A DNA stretch of 18,696 nt from the NCBI GenBank assembly GCA_900772575.1, contig CAAHEN010000017.1, positions 1 through 18,696 of the forward strand, written 5' to 3'. A model generated the notes under the pieces. The model ran no database searches. It was not told where the DNA came from and saw only the letters and a program-made list of their open reading frames with translations. Made by a program: the position numbers and the translations under genes. The DNA is from Bacteroidaceae bacterium. Its GTDB lineage: Bacteria > Bacteroidota > Bacteroidia > Bacteroidales > Bacteroidaceae. Positions 7,509-16,137 of the stretch are shown here, one piece after another (position 1 is the first letter of the stretch; the number at the start of each line of letters is the position of its first letter).

Positions 7509-7773
7509 CCTCTCTGTTGCAAAGATAACACATTTCGAAGGCCAAAGCAAGCTGTGTTAAAACCGGAAAAGTACTGATGGCACTTGCCACAGCCTGGTTG
7601 TGACATGGTTCAGAAGGCATGTCAGCAGCGTTCAGATTCAATCTTTGGCAGACTGGTGGACGCTGCCATTCGCCGCTTTGCCTCCTGTTGTTTTCACCCC
7701 TGTCTGGATAGAAACGAAAGGGAAACCTCGCTGTTGGCATGTGGCAATGCGGCTTGTGGTGGCTTAGAATGAG

Positions 7774-9987
7774 TCAGTTGCGTGAGACGGCCTTGACCCC
7801 TTTGACGGTGCGTAGCTTTTTCATCAGTTGTGTCAGTATCTGGTTGTCATCAACCATGACGGTCAGTACGCCAGAGAACAGCCCGTCGTTGGAACTGATG
7901 TTGATGCTGCGCAGCATGATGCGTTCTTCCTTCGAGATGATGGACGTGATGTTGTTGACCACGCCCAGATCGTCGGTCCCAACAACGTGCAATGTGATGG
8001 GGTATTTGTTGCCGCCCTTTCCGGCCCAGCGTGCAGGAACAATGCGGTAACCGAAGCGATGACGCAGGGCTGGGGCGTTCGGACAGTCTTTGCGATGAAT
8101 TTTTATGCCGCCGCTGACTGTGACAAATCCGAAGACGTCATCGCCGTAGACCGGGCAACAGCAACGTGCCATTTGAAAATCTATGCCTTTGAGGTTCTTG
8201 TCGATGACAAGGACGTCCTCACCCTCCCTCTTGCTGGGAGTGATGGCTGGTTGGTCCATGACATACTCTTCAGCGCTGCGAGGGGCTGTGCGCTCTCCTT
8301 GCCCTTCCTCCCATCGGGCCAGTTCCTGATAACGCTCAATGAGACCATTGACGTCAAGCTTTTCTTCGGCGATAGCTTTGTAGAATTCGGTAGACTCCTT
8401 GAATCCCACCTTTTTGATGAGCTGGTTGATGATGCTTTCGTCCCAGTCTATCTTTCTGTTTTTGAGTTTGCGCTCCAGCAACTCGCGGGCTATGACACCC
8501 TCACGGGCTTGGAGGTCGCGGACGGCTGTGCGTATTTTGGAGCGCGCATGGGATGAGACGGCGATACTGAGCCACTCCTTCTTGGGAGTCTGCGAAGCTG
8601 AGGTAAGCACCTCGACCGTCGCCCCGCTTTCCAGTTTCTGGCGGATAGACACATTGCGGCCATTGACGTTGGCACCAATGCAATGGTTGCCCACATTGGA
8701 GTGAATATGATAGGCAAAGTCGAGCACAGTTGAGTCGGGGGGCAGGCGGTGCAGGTCGCCTTTGGGGGTGAAGACATAGACCTCACGCTTGCCGACTTTG
8801 GCGACCAGATTTTCAGTGAGTAGGTTATCGTTGCCGGTCTCAAGGGCATTGCGTATGTCTGCAAGCCACGAGTCGACGCCCCCGGCACTGCTCTTAACCC
8901 CCTTGTAGCGCCAGTGGGCAGCGAGGCCGTGTTCAGCAATCTCATCCATGCGCTCAGTGCGTATCTGCACCTCAACCCACTTGTCCTCAGGTCCCTTCAC
9001 AGTGATGTGCAGACTCTCGTATCCGTTGCTTTTGGGCACTGTGAGCCAGTCACGCAGTCGCTTCAGGTTCGACTCATATTGATTTGTGATGAGCGAGAAC
9101 ACCTTCCAACACTGTTCTTTCTCCTTATCAATCGGGGCGTCGAGTATAATGCGGATGGCAAATAGGTCGTAGACGCCATCGAAACCACACTGCTGCTTCT
9201 TCATCTTCTGCCAGATGGAGTGGATGCTTTTTGTCCGCCCTTTCATGTGATAGTGTAAGCCCTCAGCGTCGAGCATCTTGCGGATAGGAGCAATGAAGCG
9301 TTCGATGTAAGCGTCGCGTGAACGCTTGGTAGCGTTGAGACTGTCCTTTATCATGTAGTAGGCATCGTGCTCAAGATATTTGAGAGAAAGGTCTTCAAGT
9401 TCGCTCTTAAGCTTGTATAGTCCCAGTTTATGGGCAAGAGGGGCATAGAGATAAGCCGCCTCAACGGCCAATCGCTTCTGTGCCTCGACATTATTCGTGT
9501 CTTTGATGCATCGCATGACAATGACGCACCATGAGATAAGCAGCAAGACAATGCGCATGTCTGAGGCTTGAGAGACGAAGAGATTGCGGAAGTTCTCGGT
9601 CTTCATGGCCTCGGTCTTGACGTTCAGTTGTCCGACAGCCGCAAGGTTGTCGAGTGCCTGTTTCATTTCAGGGGTACAAGCAGACGTGAGCCGCCTGTCA
9701 GCATTGGGTGCCCTGGATGTTACGGCACTGATGACGAACGCAGGCAGAACGGCGCCGCGCAGGCCAATCTCATCGGCCGCGAGCAGAATGGCCTGTAAGG
9801 CTATGATCACCTTGTTGTTGCCGAATTTGTCGCGCAGACTGGCTCCATTGTCTAGCGCTTGCTTGACGATAGTGGCCACGAGGCGCGCTTCTTCGTGTGA
9901 CGGCCGTATGCTTTCATTTCGGTATATGTCGATCAGCAGTTGATGGAATATAAGGCGTTCTGCCGGTGTGAATGTTCTCTCTTCCAT
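7774..9987 (-). CDS. relA: RelA/SpoT-family (p)ppGpp synthetase, hydrolase half degenerate
   Basis: Makes the stringent-response alarmone (p)ppGpp from ATP and GTP/GDP. The 737 residues show the long RSH order. The N-terminal HD-type region (about 20-165) lacks the catalytic HD: the matching stretch reads AVLPAFVIS (79-87). The synthetase (about 225-365) has GRTKSIHSIWQKM (250-262), D274 in VYDLFAIRI, the G-loop YESLH (323-327) and E339 in VEVQIRT. The TGS domain is about 400-460, the Cys-rich region has CCCP (609-612) and HRKDC (631-635), and the ACT domain is about 665-737. The ribosome-sensing domains are thus present. The charge motif before the G-loop is RLRD (310-313), resembling the RxKD of bifunctional enzymes rather than the ExDD of proteobacterial RelA. 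It starts 66 nt after nudC. A RelA-like, hydrolase-dead role is inferred; a separate SpoT would be expected elsewhere. Confidence 0.93.
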   Translation of the reverse strand: MEERTFTPAERLIFHQLLIDIYRNESIRPSHEEARLVATIVKQALDNGASLRDKFGNNKVIIALQAILLAADEIGLRGAVLPAFVISAVTSRAPNADRRLTSACTPEMKQALDNLAAVGQLNVKTEAMKTENFRNLFVSQASDMRIVLLLISWCVIVMRCIKDTNNVEAQKRLAVEAAYLYAPLAHKLGLYKLKSELEDLSLKYLEHDAYYMIKDSLNATKRSRDAYIERFIAPIRKMLDAEGLHYHMKGRTKSIHSIWQKMKKQQCGFDGVYDLFAIRIILDAPIDKEKEQCWKVFSLITNQYESNLKRLRDWLTVPKSNGYESLHITVKGPEDKWVEVQIRTERMDEIAEHGLAAHWRYKGVKSSAGGVDSWLADIRNALETGNDNLLTENLVAKVGKREVYVFTPKGDLHRLPPDSTVLDFAYHIHSNVGNHCIGANVNGRNVSIRQKLESGATVEVLTSASQTPKKEWLSIAVSSHARSKIRTAVRDLQAREGVIARELLERKLKNRKIDWDESIINQLIKKVGFKESTEFYKAIAEEKLDVNGLIERYQELARWEEGQGERTAPRSAEEYVMDQPAITPSKREGEDVLVIDKNLKGIDFQMARCCCPVYGDDVFGFVTVSGGIKIHRKDCPNAPALRHRFGYRIVPARWAGKGGNKYPITLHVVGTDDLGVVNNITSIISKEERIMLRSINISSNDGLFSGVLTVMVDDNQILTQLMKKLRTVKGVKAVSRN

Positions 9988-10053
9988 GGCGCTTGTCTTT
10001 AGGATTGATGTTTTGAGGGCGTCCTCGGTCTTGCTCTGGTCGGGGCATGCCTG

Positions 10054-10827
10054 TCAGTCAACGGCGGCTTCCAGTAGCCACATGTCGATGAGCTGGCGCG
10101 CCAGGCTGACTTCACCCGGTATGGCTGGCATGTTGTCACGTCCGAACCAGCCACCCTTGTTGAGCTCAGACCGTTGCAACCGCAATTCGCCCCCGGCATA
10201 GTGTGCCCTGAATCCGGCCATCAGCCCCCTCGGGTACGGCCAAGCCTGGCTTTTGACGTACTGGAGATCCTTGATGGTCAGGTTTGTCTCCTCCATTACC
10301 TCGCGACGCACACAGTCTTCAAGTGTCTCACCGGTTTCGACAAATCCAGCTACGAGGCCGAGATAGTCACCTCTGAACTTGTTGCTCTGCACGAGTAGTA
10401 TTTCATCAGTGTCTTGGCGCGTGATAGCTACGATGATTGCGGTCGACAACCAAGGCCAGACCTCACGCCCACACACCGTGCAGCATTTGGATATGTCTGT
10501 ATGCATCTTCATGGCTCCGCCACAATGGCCGCAGAAGCGTGTGCAGGCGTCCCAATGCAAGATTTCGCGGGCTTTGCCTGCCATGGCATAAACGGAGGGA
10601 GACAGTAGATCGTATGTAGCGCGGAGAGCCACCATCTGCCATCCCTCGGCCTCTATTGGCGTGGAGACGTTCAGTGCACGGCATGGAGTGCCTTCAAGGT
10701 CGGGTAGCCGGTGCAGTTCTGACGGGGCCACGATATTGATAGGCGACTTGTCCTGCAAGGGAATGTTCCCATCTGTGTGCAGGAGTAACCGGTCTTCGAA
10801 AAAGATGAACCAGTATGTTTCGTTCAT
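10054..10827 (-). CDS. nudC: NAD+ diphosphatase / NADH pyrophosphatase (Nudix)
   Basis: NudC-type Nudix hydrolase that cleaves NAD(H) to NMN(H) and AMP and, in other bacteria, removes NAD caps from RNA. The 257-residue protein has the family's order: a variable N-terminal domain (1-90); a zinc ribbon FCGHCGG with C99 and C102 and a second pair near KCCTVCG (C116, C119); then the Nudix fold (about 125-250). The Nudix box runs from G161 to L183 (GFVETGETLEDC then VRREVMEETNL). Catalytic Glu residues are kept, but the usual Gly near its end is Asn (N182). The NudC specificity motif SQPWPFPxS appears as SQAWPYPRG (193-201), supporting NADH rather than general Nudix activity. It lies between a structured spacer after pgm and relA (66 nt away), on the same strand. 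Confidence 0.92.
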   Translation of the reverse strand: MNETYWFIFFEDRLLLHTDGNIPLQDKSPINIVAPSELHRLPDLEGTPCRALNVSTPIEAEGWQMVALRATYDLLSPSVYAMAGKAREILHWDACTRFCGHCGGAMKMHTDISKCCTVCGREVWPWLSTAIIVAITRQDTDEILLVQSNKFRGDYLGLVAGFVETGETLEDCVRREVMEETNLTIKDLQYVKSQAWPYPRGLMAGFRAHYAGGELRLQRSELNKGGWFGRDNMPAIPGEVSLARQLIDMWLLEAAVD

Positions 10828-10841
10828 GGTCTAAATCACAA

Positions 10842-10941
10842 GGAAGAAGCACCTATCCCTTCCAAGCACAGACAATGGCCCCTACCGTTTGTTCGGCTAG
10901 GGCTCATGGTCTGAAGACCCAGAAGTGACGGTGCTTCTTCC
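10842..10941 (-). other. Branched hairpin element between pgm and nudC
   Basis: GGAAGAAGCACC (10842-10853) and GGTGCTTCTTCC (10930-10941) are perfect 12-bp complements. Within the 76 nt between them are a bulged hairpin around CCCTACCG-TTTGTT-CGGCTAGGG (about 10880-10901) and a GGTC-TGAA-GACC hairpin. The element starts 29 nt past the pgm stop and ends 15 nt before the nudC start. Read on the minus strand, the outer stem is followed by TTGTGATTT rather than a clean T-run. It may be an elaborate terminator of pgm or an RNA structure controlling nudC. Confidence 0.55.
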
Positions 10942-10969
10942 GCTGAGCTATAGTATGGGACGGGAAATC

Positions 10970-12721
10970 CTATTCCAATCCCAGCGATTGCTTCACTTCA
11001 TTCACTTTTACCAAAGCCTCCTGGCAGGCACCGTCGTAGCATTTGGGGCATGACATCTGCCCGCGTACTTCGATGTAGAACTTGATCTTTGGCTCCGTGC
11101 CAGAGGGACGGACACTGACCTTGATGCCACCATCAGTAAACCACTGTAGGACGTTGCTTGGCTCCGGCATGTCTAATGGGCTTTCGTTGCCAGCGGCATC
11201 GTACTGTTTGAGCGCTTCATAGTCCTTGGTGCAGACCACACGCTCACCGGCAATTTCCTTGATACCCTCTTTGCGAAATTTCTCCATCATGGCTTTGATC
11301 TCATCTGCGCCAGCCTTGCCCGGACGCACCACGTTGATGGTCTTGTTGAGCGAGAAGCCATATTCGATGTAGATATCCATGAGGATGTCAAAGAGTGTCT
11401 TGCCTTGATCCTTGGCCCAAGCACAAATCTCGGCCAGCAGAGAACAGGCCGATACGGCGTCTTTGTCACGAACGAAATCCTCAGCCAAGAAGCCATAACT
11501 TTCTTCACCGCCACCGATATATTGCATCTTGCCCTCATTGAGGCGAATCTGCCGGGCTATCCACTTGAAACCCGTATAGCAGTCGTACATCTTGACATGA
11601 TTCTTCTTGGCGATTTCAGGAATCAGCTCTGTGGTGACAATGGTCTTGACAATGAACTCATTGCCCTTCATCTTTCCCTGTGCCTCACGATTCCTGATGA
11701 TGTAATAGAGGAAGATCATGCACGTCTGGTTGCCATCGACGAGTACCCATTCTCCCTTGCTGTTCTTGCAGGCCATGCCGACACGGTCTGCGTCGGGATC
11801 GCTAGCCATGACAATATCGGCATCGATTTCCTTAGCCAGTTTGAGAGCCAGAGTCAAGGCCTCGCCGTTTTCCGGGTTGGGGCTGACGACTGTTGGGAAG
11901 TCACCGCTCTTGATCATCTGCTCCGGTACGGTGTGGACATTCTCGAACCCCCAAAGTTTGAGTGACTGTGGGATGAGCATCATGCCAGTGCCGTGAAGCG
12001 GGGTGTAGACGATTTTCAGGTCTTTCTGACGGGCAATGCAGGCCGGGTCGATGGAGAGACTGTGCACCTTGTTGAGATAGATATCGTCTATGTCCTTACC
12101 TATGGTAGTGATGAGCTCGGGACGGCCTTCGAACTTGATATCGGCAACGCCGACCTTGTTCACTTCATCGATGATGCCCTTGTCATGAGGGGCAAGTACC
12201 TGTGCGCCATCGTCCCAGTAAGCCTTGTAGCCATTGTATTCCTTGGGGTTATGGCTAGCGGTAATAATGATGCCGCTTTGGCAACCGAGATGACGGATTG
12301 CGAATGAGATTTCAGGCGTCGGGCGCATGTCATCGAAAATGTAAACCTTAATGCCGTTGGCCGAGAAAATGTGGGCGCAAGTTTCAGCAAAGAGGCGCGA
12401 GTTGTTGCGGCAGTCGTGGCCGACAACGACAGAGATTTCCTTGCGTTCAGCGAAGTTCTTGTTCAGATAGTTCGAGAGTCCTTGTGTGGCAGCGCCGACC
12501 GTATAGATGTTCATGCGGTTTGTCCCGGCACCCATGATGCCGCGCAACCCGCCTGTTCCGAATTCAAGTGTACGATAGAAAGCATCGATGAGTGGGGTCT
12601 TGTCCGGATTGTCGAGCAAGGCCTTAGCCTCAACGTGTGTCTTTTCCTCGTAAAGAGGAGAGGTGGCCCAAGTCTGGGCCTTTGCTTCACATTGCTTGAT
12701 GAGTTCCTGTTGATTCTCCAT
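10970..12721 (-). CDS. Phosphoglucomutase/phosphomannomutase-family phosphohexomutase
   Basis: Interconverts hexose 1- and 6-phosphates through a phosphoserine, linking glycolysis to glycogen, capsule and nucleotide-sugar synthesis. The 583-residue protein has all four hallmark loops of the alpha-D-phosphohexomutase family: the phosphoserine loop TASHNP (154-159, S156), the metal loop DPDADR (308-313), the sugar-binding loop GEES (405-408) and the phosphate-binding loop RPSGTEP (538-544). Length and the N-terminal FGTGGLRGIMG (54-64) fit the phosphoglucomutase/phosphopentomutase-like subgroup, so glucose is the likelier substrate, but mannose or pentose cannot be excluded. The extreme C-terminus contains three Cys (C558, C561, C566) after the last loop, whose role is unknown. 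The start is 55 nt after the VOC-fold gene; a long hairpin element follows. Confidence 0.93.
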   Translation of the reverse strand: MENQQELIKQCEAKAQTWATSPLYEEKTHVEAKALLDNPDKTPLIDAFYRTLEFGTGGLRGIMGAGTNRMNIYTVGAATQGLSNYLNKNFAERKEISVVVGHDCRNNSRLFAETCAHIFSANGIKVYIFDDMRPTPEISFAIRHLGCQSGIIITASHNPKEYNGYKAYWDDGAQVLAPHDKGIIDEVNKVGVADIKFEGRPELITTIGKDIDDIYLNKVHSLSIDPACIARQKDLKIVYTPLHGTGMMLIPQSLKLWGFENVHTVPEQMIKSGDFPTVVSPNPENGEALTLALKLAKEIDADIVMASDPDADRVGMACKNSKGEWVLVDGNQTCMIFLYYIIRNREAQGKMKGNEFIVKTIVTTELIPEIAKKNHVKMYDCYTGFKWIARQIRLNEGKMQYIGGGEESYGFLAEDFVRDKDAVSACSLLAEICAWAKDQGKTLFDILMDIYIEYGFSLNKTINVVRPGKAGADEIKAMMEKFRKEGIKEIAGERVVCTKDYEALKQYDAAGNESPLDMPEPSNVLQWFTDGGIKVSVRPSGTEPKIKFYIEVRGQMSCPKCYDGACQEALVKVNEVKQSLGLE

Positions 12722-12776
12722 TGTTTTGCTATGTGTTGGTATGATTGATTGACAGATGATTGAATGTGCTGTGCGA

Positions 12777-13166
12777 CTATTGTTCTGGAAGAATCTCTAA
12801 CCAATAGCCGTCAGGGTCTTTGATAAAGTAGAGCCCCATTTCGTTATTTTCGTAGCAAATGCACCCCATTTGGCGATGATGCTTGCGGGCTTCGTCATAG
12901 TCACCACCGACTCTGAGACAGAGGTGAAACTCACATTCGCCAAGGTCGTAGGCCTGCGGGTGGTCTTTAAGCCACGTGAGCTCAAGCTTGAAACTACCAA
13001 GCGAACCGGGTGCGTTAAGATAAATAATTTTGAAAGCACCCTCCGGACCGTCTATATGTCCACAGGGCACAAGGCCCAATGCTTCGCGATAGAAGGCGAT
13101 GCTACGGGAGAGATCTGTTACGTTGATGTTGAAGTGGTCAAATTTAGCTTCGATCGTTCTTTCCAT
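12777..13166 (-). CDS. VOC/glyoxalase-fold metalloenzyme
   Basis: Single-domain protein of the vicinal-oxygen-chelate superfamily, 129 residues, probably a dimer with two beta-alpha-beta-beta-beta repeats per chain. The family opening is seen as FDHFNINVTDLSRSIAFYRE (9-28) and the end as DPDGYWLEILPE (117-128). Candidate metal ligands fall at the glyoxalase I positions: H11, E62 in LELTW, H81 in FHLCLRV and E124 in LEIL. Spacing is similar to GloA, so a lactoylglutathione-lyase-like isomerase is possible. The real substrate is uncertain because VOC members vary widely and many Bacteroidota do not rely on glutathione. It is the first gene of the VOC-pgm-nudC-relA run, with a TAnnTTTG box 26 nt upstream of its ATG. 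Confidence 0.85.
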   Translation of the reverse strand: MERTIEAKFDHFNINVTDLSRSIAFYREALGLVPCGHIDGPEGAFKIIYLNAPGSLGSFKLELTWLKDHPQAYDLGECEFHLCLRVGGDYDEARKHHRQMGCICYENNEMGLYFIKDPDGYWLEILPEQ

Positions 13167-13192
13167 AATCGTCTGATATGCTTATGCGCGAG

Positions 13193-13200
13193 CAAAGGTA
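13193..13200 (-). promoter_or_regulatory. Probable -7 box for the VOC-fold gene
   Basis: TACCTTTG (13200-13193 on the minus strand) matches TAnnTTTG, 26 nt upstream of the ATG at 13166. It is identical in sequence to the plus-strand box at 6696-6703. No convincing -33 TTTG at the usual distance. The rest of the 305-bp intergenic stretch (13167-13471) holds only the terminator at 13415-13449. Confidence 0.5.
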
Positions 13201-13414
13201 ATACTAAAATCTGAGTTGGGAATATTCTGTAGCTTACAAAAACAATGTTTCGCGAAATGTGGGTATATTGCGACGTGCCGCACCTGCCTATGGGAATGGC
13301 TGGGATCCAGTCCCTTGGGGGCTTCTCTTGGCATCCCCTGCCCGATTCTCGCTTTGTGGCTACCAAGACGTATCAATGGTTCTATTAATAATAGGAGCAG
13401 ACAATCAGGACTGA

Positions 13415-13449
13415 AAGGAGGGGCATTCCACACTCGGAAGCCCCTCCTT
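13415..13449 (-). terminator. Rho-independent terminator of the envelope operon
   Basis: AAGGAGGGGC (13415-13424) and GCCCCTCCTT (13440-13449) form a perfect 10-bp GC-rich stem with a 15-nt loop, 22 nt beyond the stop of the repeat-containing outer-membrane gene. On the minus strand it is followed by TTTCAG, a short T-run. Confidence 0.78.
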
Positions 13450-13474
13450 ATCTTTGCTGGTTTTGATGAGCTTA

Positions 13475-16137
13475 GAAGTTGATCTTCGTACCGATCATCA
13501 GGCGCATAGCGGCCTCTGCCGGGTGAGACGAATTGCGGATGAGCGTCTTGGCATTGATTGTGCCAGAAGGTTCGAGATATATCTCCGCAGATGGTGTAAT
13601 GGCCCAGCCTGCCTGTACGCCTGCCTGAACTCCTGGAGCCCAAGTCGGTGAGTAGCCTTCACGCGATCCGACACTCAGGTTGCCTCCGACGAAGCCGTTC
13701 AGGCGGAAGCCTGTTTCGTCAAGTGTCTGGCCGCCAAGCGTCAGGAAGTTGATGAGATAGTCTGCCTGTAGGGCCGTGACGTGCTGATTACCTTTGCCGC
13801 GCTTTTGGATAGTGGCGTCAGCCAGGCCAATGCGCCAACCGGATTTCGCGTTGAGCCATTCGCCATAGGCGACGGCATAGTCGAGCGTCAGCTTGCGACG
13901 CCCAGGTGACATCGCCGTCACGGTGGATGAGTGGAGCCCGGTGCCGATAGAGGCTGAGATGAATCTGCTCTTTTCTGGCTCCTCGGCCGTCGGTTTTTCC
14001 TCTGCGGCTCTCATACGGTAGTTGAGACCGACGAGCATCGTGGGTTGGAAGCGCTTGAGGTAGGTATCGTAGTACTTGTTGTCTAGGCGGTAGGCCAGTT
14101 GTGGCTCAGCATAGATTTCCACCTTGTTCCCGGCACGAAAGGCCAACTGGCCACCGGCATGAATATCGGATGCAAAGTGCGTGTCGCCTTTGCCATAGTC
14201 GATTCCGACGTTCAGACCTGCGACGCCGCGCAGGCTAACCGCACGGCCTTCATCAAATCCATAGGCCATCGCTGTGCCATCGAGGATGTAGTCACCGCCA
14301 ACAGAAACCAAGGCATAACGGTATCCGTGACGCGGATTTGTCTGGCCGTTGAGATTAAGTCTCCACGCAGAAATGGGTGTGTACCATGTCCCGTAACTCA
14401 GGCGTCCTTGGAACCCATAGTTGTCGGAGTTCCGGATGCCACGTGTTGGTGAATACATGCCGCCAGCGACGGAGAAGAATGCCTTGCGGTCAGCCTTGGC
14501 GAAAGTCTCACGATAGGCTGCCGGTGCATATCCCCCCAGTGTCACTTGCATACCGGCAACCATAGAACCTGTGGCATCCATTCTGATACCGGGAGTCGTG
14601 TATTCCGGCAGATAATTCTTGCCATAGAGCCGCAGCTGAGGTTCGACAAAGAAAGCCAACAGGTTGTTGGCATGCCAGATGCCTTTGACGCCCGCATTCA
14701 GGCCAGCATAGAGCTTTTTGCGCCCACTGCGGCGTGACAGGTTGGCCCCCACGGCTCCGACCAGCTCAAAATGGCGATCAGGGTTGTAGCCATGGAAGGC
14801 GTTGGTGATATTCCACAGGTAGTCTGCGCCGACAGCTCCAGCCTTGCGGCGTCTGCCCGATGGCATTTCGTATTGTACGGCTTCGGCCCAGAGGCGTACA
14901 CCGTCTGTGGCTGTGAACCATTTGCCTACACCAGCAAAGACTTTCGGGCGCACATGGTCGAATGGGTGGCCCATTGTCGCAGATGTGCCGACCAATGCTC
15001 CACCGATGCCGCCTTCGAAGAAGATGTTGTCGTAGATAGTTTTCTGTTCGAAATCTTCGTTCCGTTTGAGCTGGCGGCGTGTGTCGAGGCCTTGGCGGAA
15101 GGCAAAGCCACTTTTCAGCGAGGCCATGATGTCCCAAGAGTCACTCGAATTGGCATACATGGCATAGTTCTCTTTAGCCAAGTCGACACGAGGTTCGAGG
15201 AAGAACTCCGCTCCTTGCCCCAATCTGAAATTGGCTTGGATTCCACCGCCGCCACCGGGTGTCCAGTGCTTGCCATTGCCGCTGGCAGATGCATTGATGC
15301 CGGCATCTGCCACAAAGTTTAGCCAGAAACGGCGATCAGGGGTGTAGCCACCGAATGTGTTGTGCATGTTCCAGAGGTAACCGGCGGTGAGCCCCAGTGC
15401 CTTTACCCGTCCGGCACCGGGCTGCTTGTAGGTAGCAGCATGAGCCCCGAGTCTGACACCGGAATAGGGGGAGAGCCATTTGCCGATGTAGCCAGATGCG
15501 GTAGCACCGAAAAAGTCGCCCACGTTGCCTTCATCCGCGTTAATGATTGCCGACGGCCCGGCAGAGATGGAGATGAAGGTGTCATCCAAGAAATTCCCGT
15601 CTGTTGTATAGGCGTTGTGTTGACGGCTCGGCGTCACGCGGTAGCCGAGGCCGGCAGATATGTCGGCAGTGAAACGATGTCCGCGCCAAGAGTCTGCGAG
15701 CACGACATTGTCTGATGCCACACCGACACGCGGCTCAACAAAAAAGTACGTGTAGCTGGACAGGGATGCCAAGCCGCGCAGACCGAAGTGAACCCCTAGC
15801 GCATTCTTACTGTTCCCGTCGAGAGAAGCGCGGAACATGTCAATACCGGCCAAAGCGTGTAGCTCAAAGGTTCGGGGATGGCTATAGGTAGAGTCGGCAA
15901 ATGTGGGGATACTGAGTGCCGTGATGTTCAATAGATAGTCCGCTGAGGCATTGAGTACAGATGGCTTTGTTCCTTGGTATTTCAGGTTGCCCCCCTGAAC
16001 CCAATACGCCAACCATGCAGCGGTGTCACCCAGTCACCCAAAGCAATGCCACCGGTGAAACTGGCTTTTTCAGTATGCGGGCTGAATTTGGATACTGTGG
16101 TGTTGGCACTGCCAAAGGCTTCAAGGAAGAAACGGTC
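13475..16137 (-). repeat. Five tandem protein repeats of about 180 residues
   Basis: Approximate unit borders on the minus strand are 16137-15599, 15598-15059, 15058-14489, 14488-13973 and 13972-13475. In joined-protein numbering the (F/Y)-x-EP motifs (FFVEP, FFLEP, FFVEP, IYAEP, IYLEP) start at 188, 368, 552, 731 and 909, spacing 178-184. The ADYLL, AGYLW, ADYLW, GDYIL and ADYLI motifs start at 122, 308, 495, 671 and 848. Each unit opens with a strand pair such as IGKWLSPYSGVRLG or YGEWLNAKSGWRIG. Borders have polar or charged linkers, for example RAAEEKPTAEEPEKS before the last unit. Confidence 0.75.
15990..15995 (-). repeat. G6 homopolymer at the frame break
   Basis: Six Gs on the coding strand (C on plus). 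Upstream frame reads TTC AGG GGG GCA ACC TGA. With seven Gs it would read AGG GGG GGC AAC CTG AAA, restoring the repeat pattern (..NLKYQ..). This is the only place where the two frames meet sensibly. Confidence 0.8.

Larger units (their letters stand above)
7175..7773. other. 600-bp gap between convergent genes
   Basis: No credible gene was found. The gap separates the end of the 147-residue gene from the end of relA. It contains a three-way-junction-like inverted repeat (7361-7417), a TAnnTTTG-like plus-strand string TATTTTTG (7437-7444), the relA terminator (7478-7508) and a 7-bp inverted repeat TGACATG/CATGTCA (7601-7624). A minus-strand frame at 7372-7740 runs through the terminator and has no protein-like character. 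Confidence 0.6.

Noticed and set aside
7372..7740. 122-codon minus-strand frame in the gap after relA
   Set aside because: It runs through the relA terminator and the inverted-repeat element, and its composition (Arg/Pro/Cys-rich, no domain pattern) is not protein-like.
10854..10929. Hammerhead ribozyme in the pgm-nudC spacer (CTGAAGA resembles the CUGANGA core)
   Set aside because: No matching GAAA strand or cleavage triplet in the right place; the motif is explained by a GGTC-TGAA-GACC hairpin.
13472..16012. An 846-residue outer-membrane protein starting at a TTG at 16012 as an independent gene
   Set aside because: It would lack a signal peptide and begin in the middle of the first repeat; the missing N-terminus lies directly upstream in another frame.
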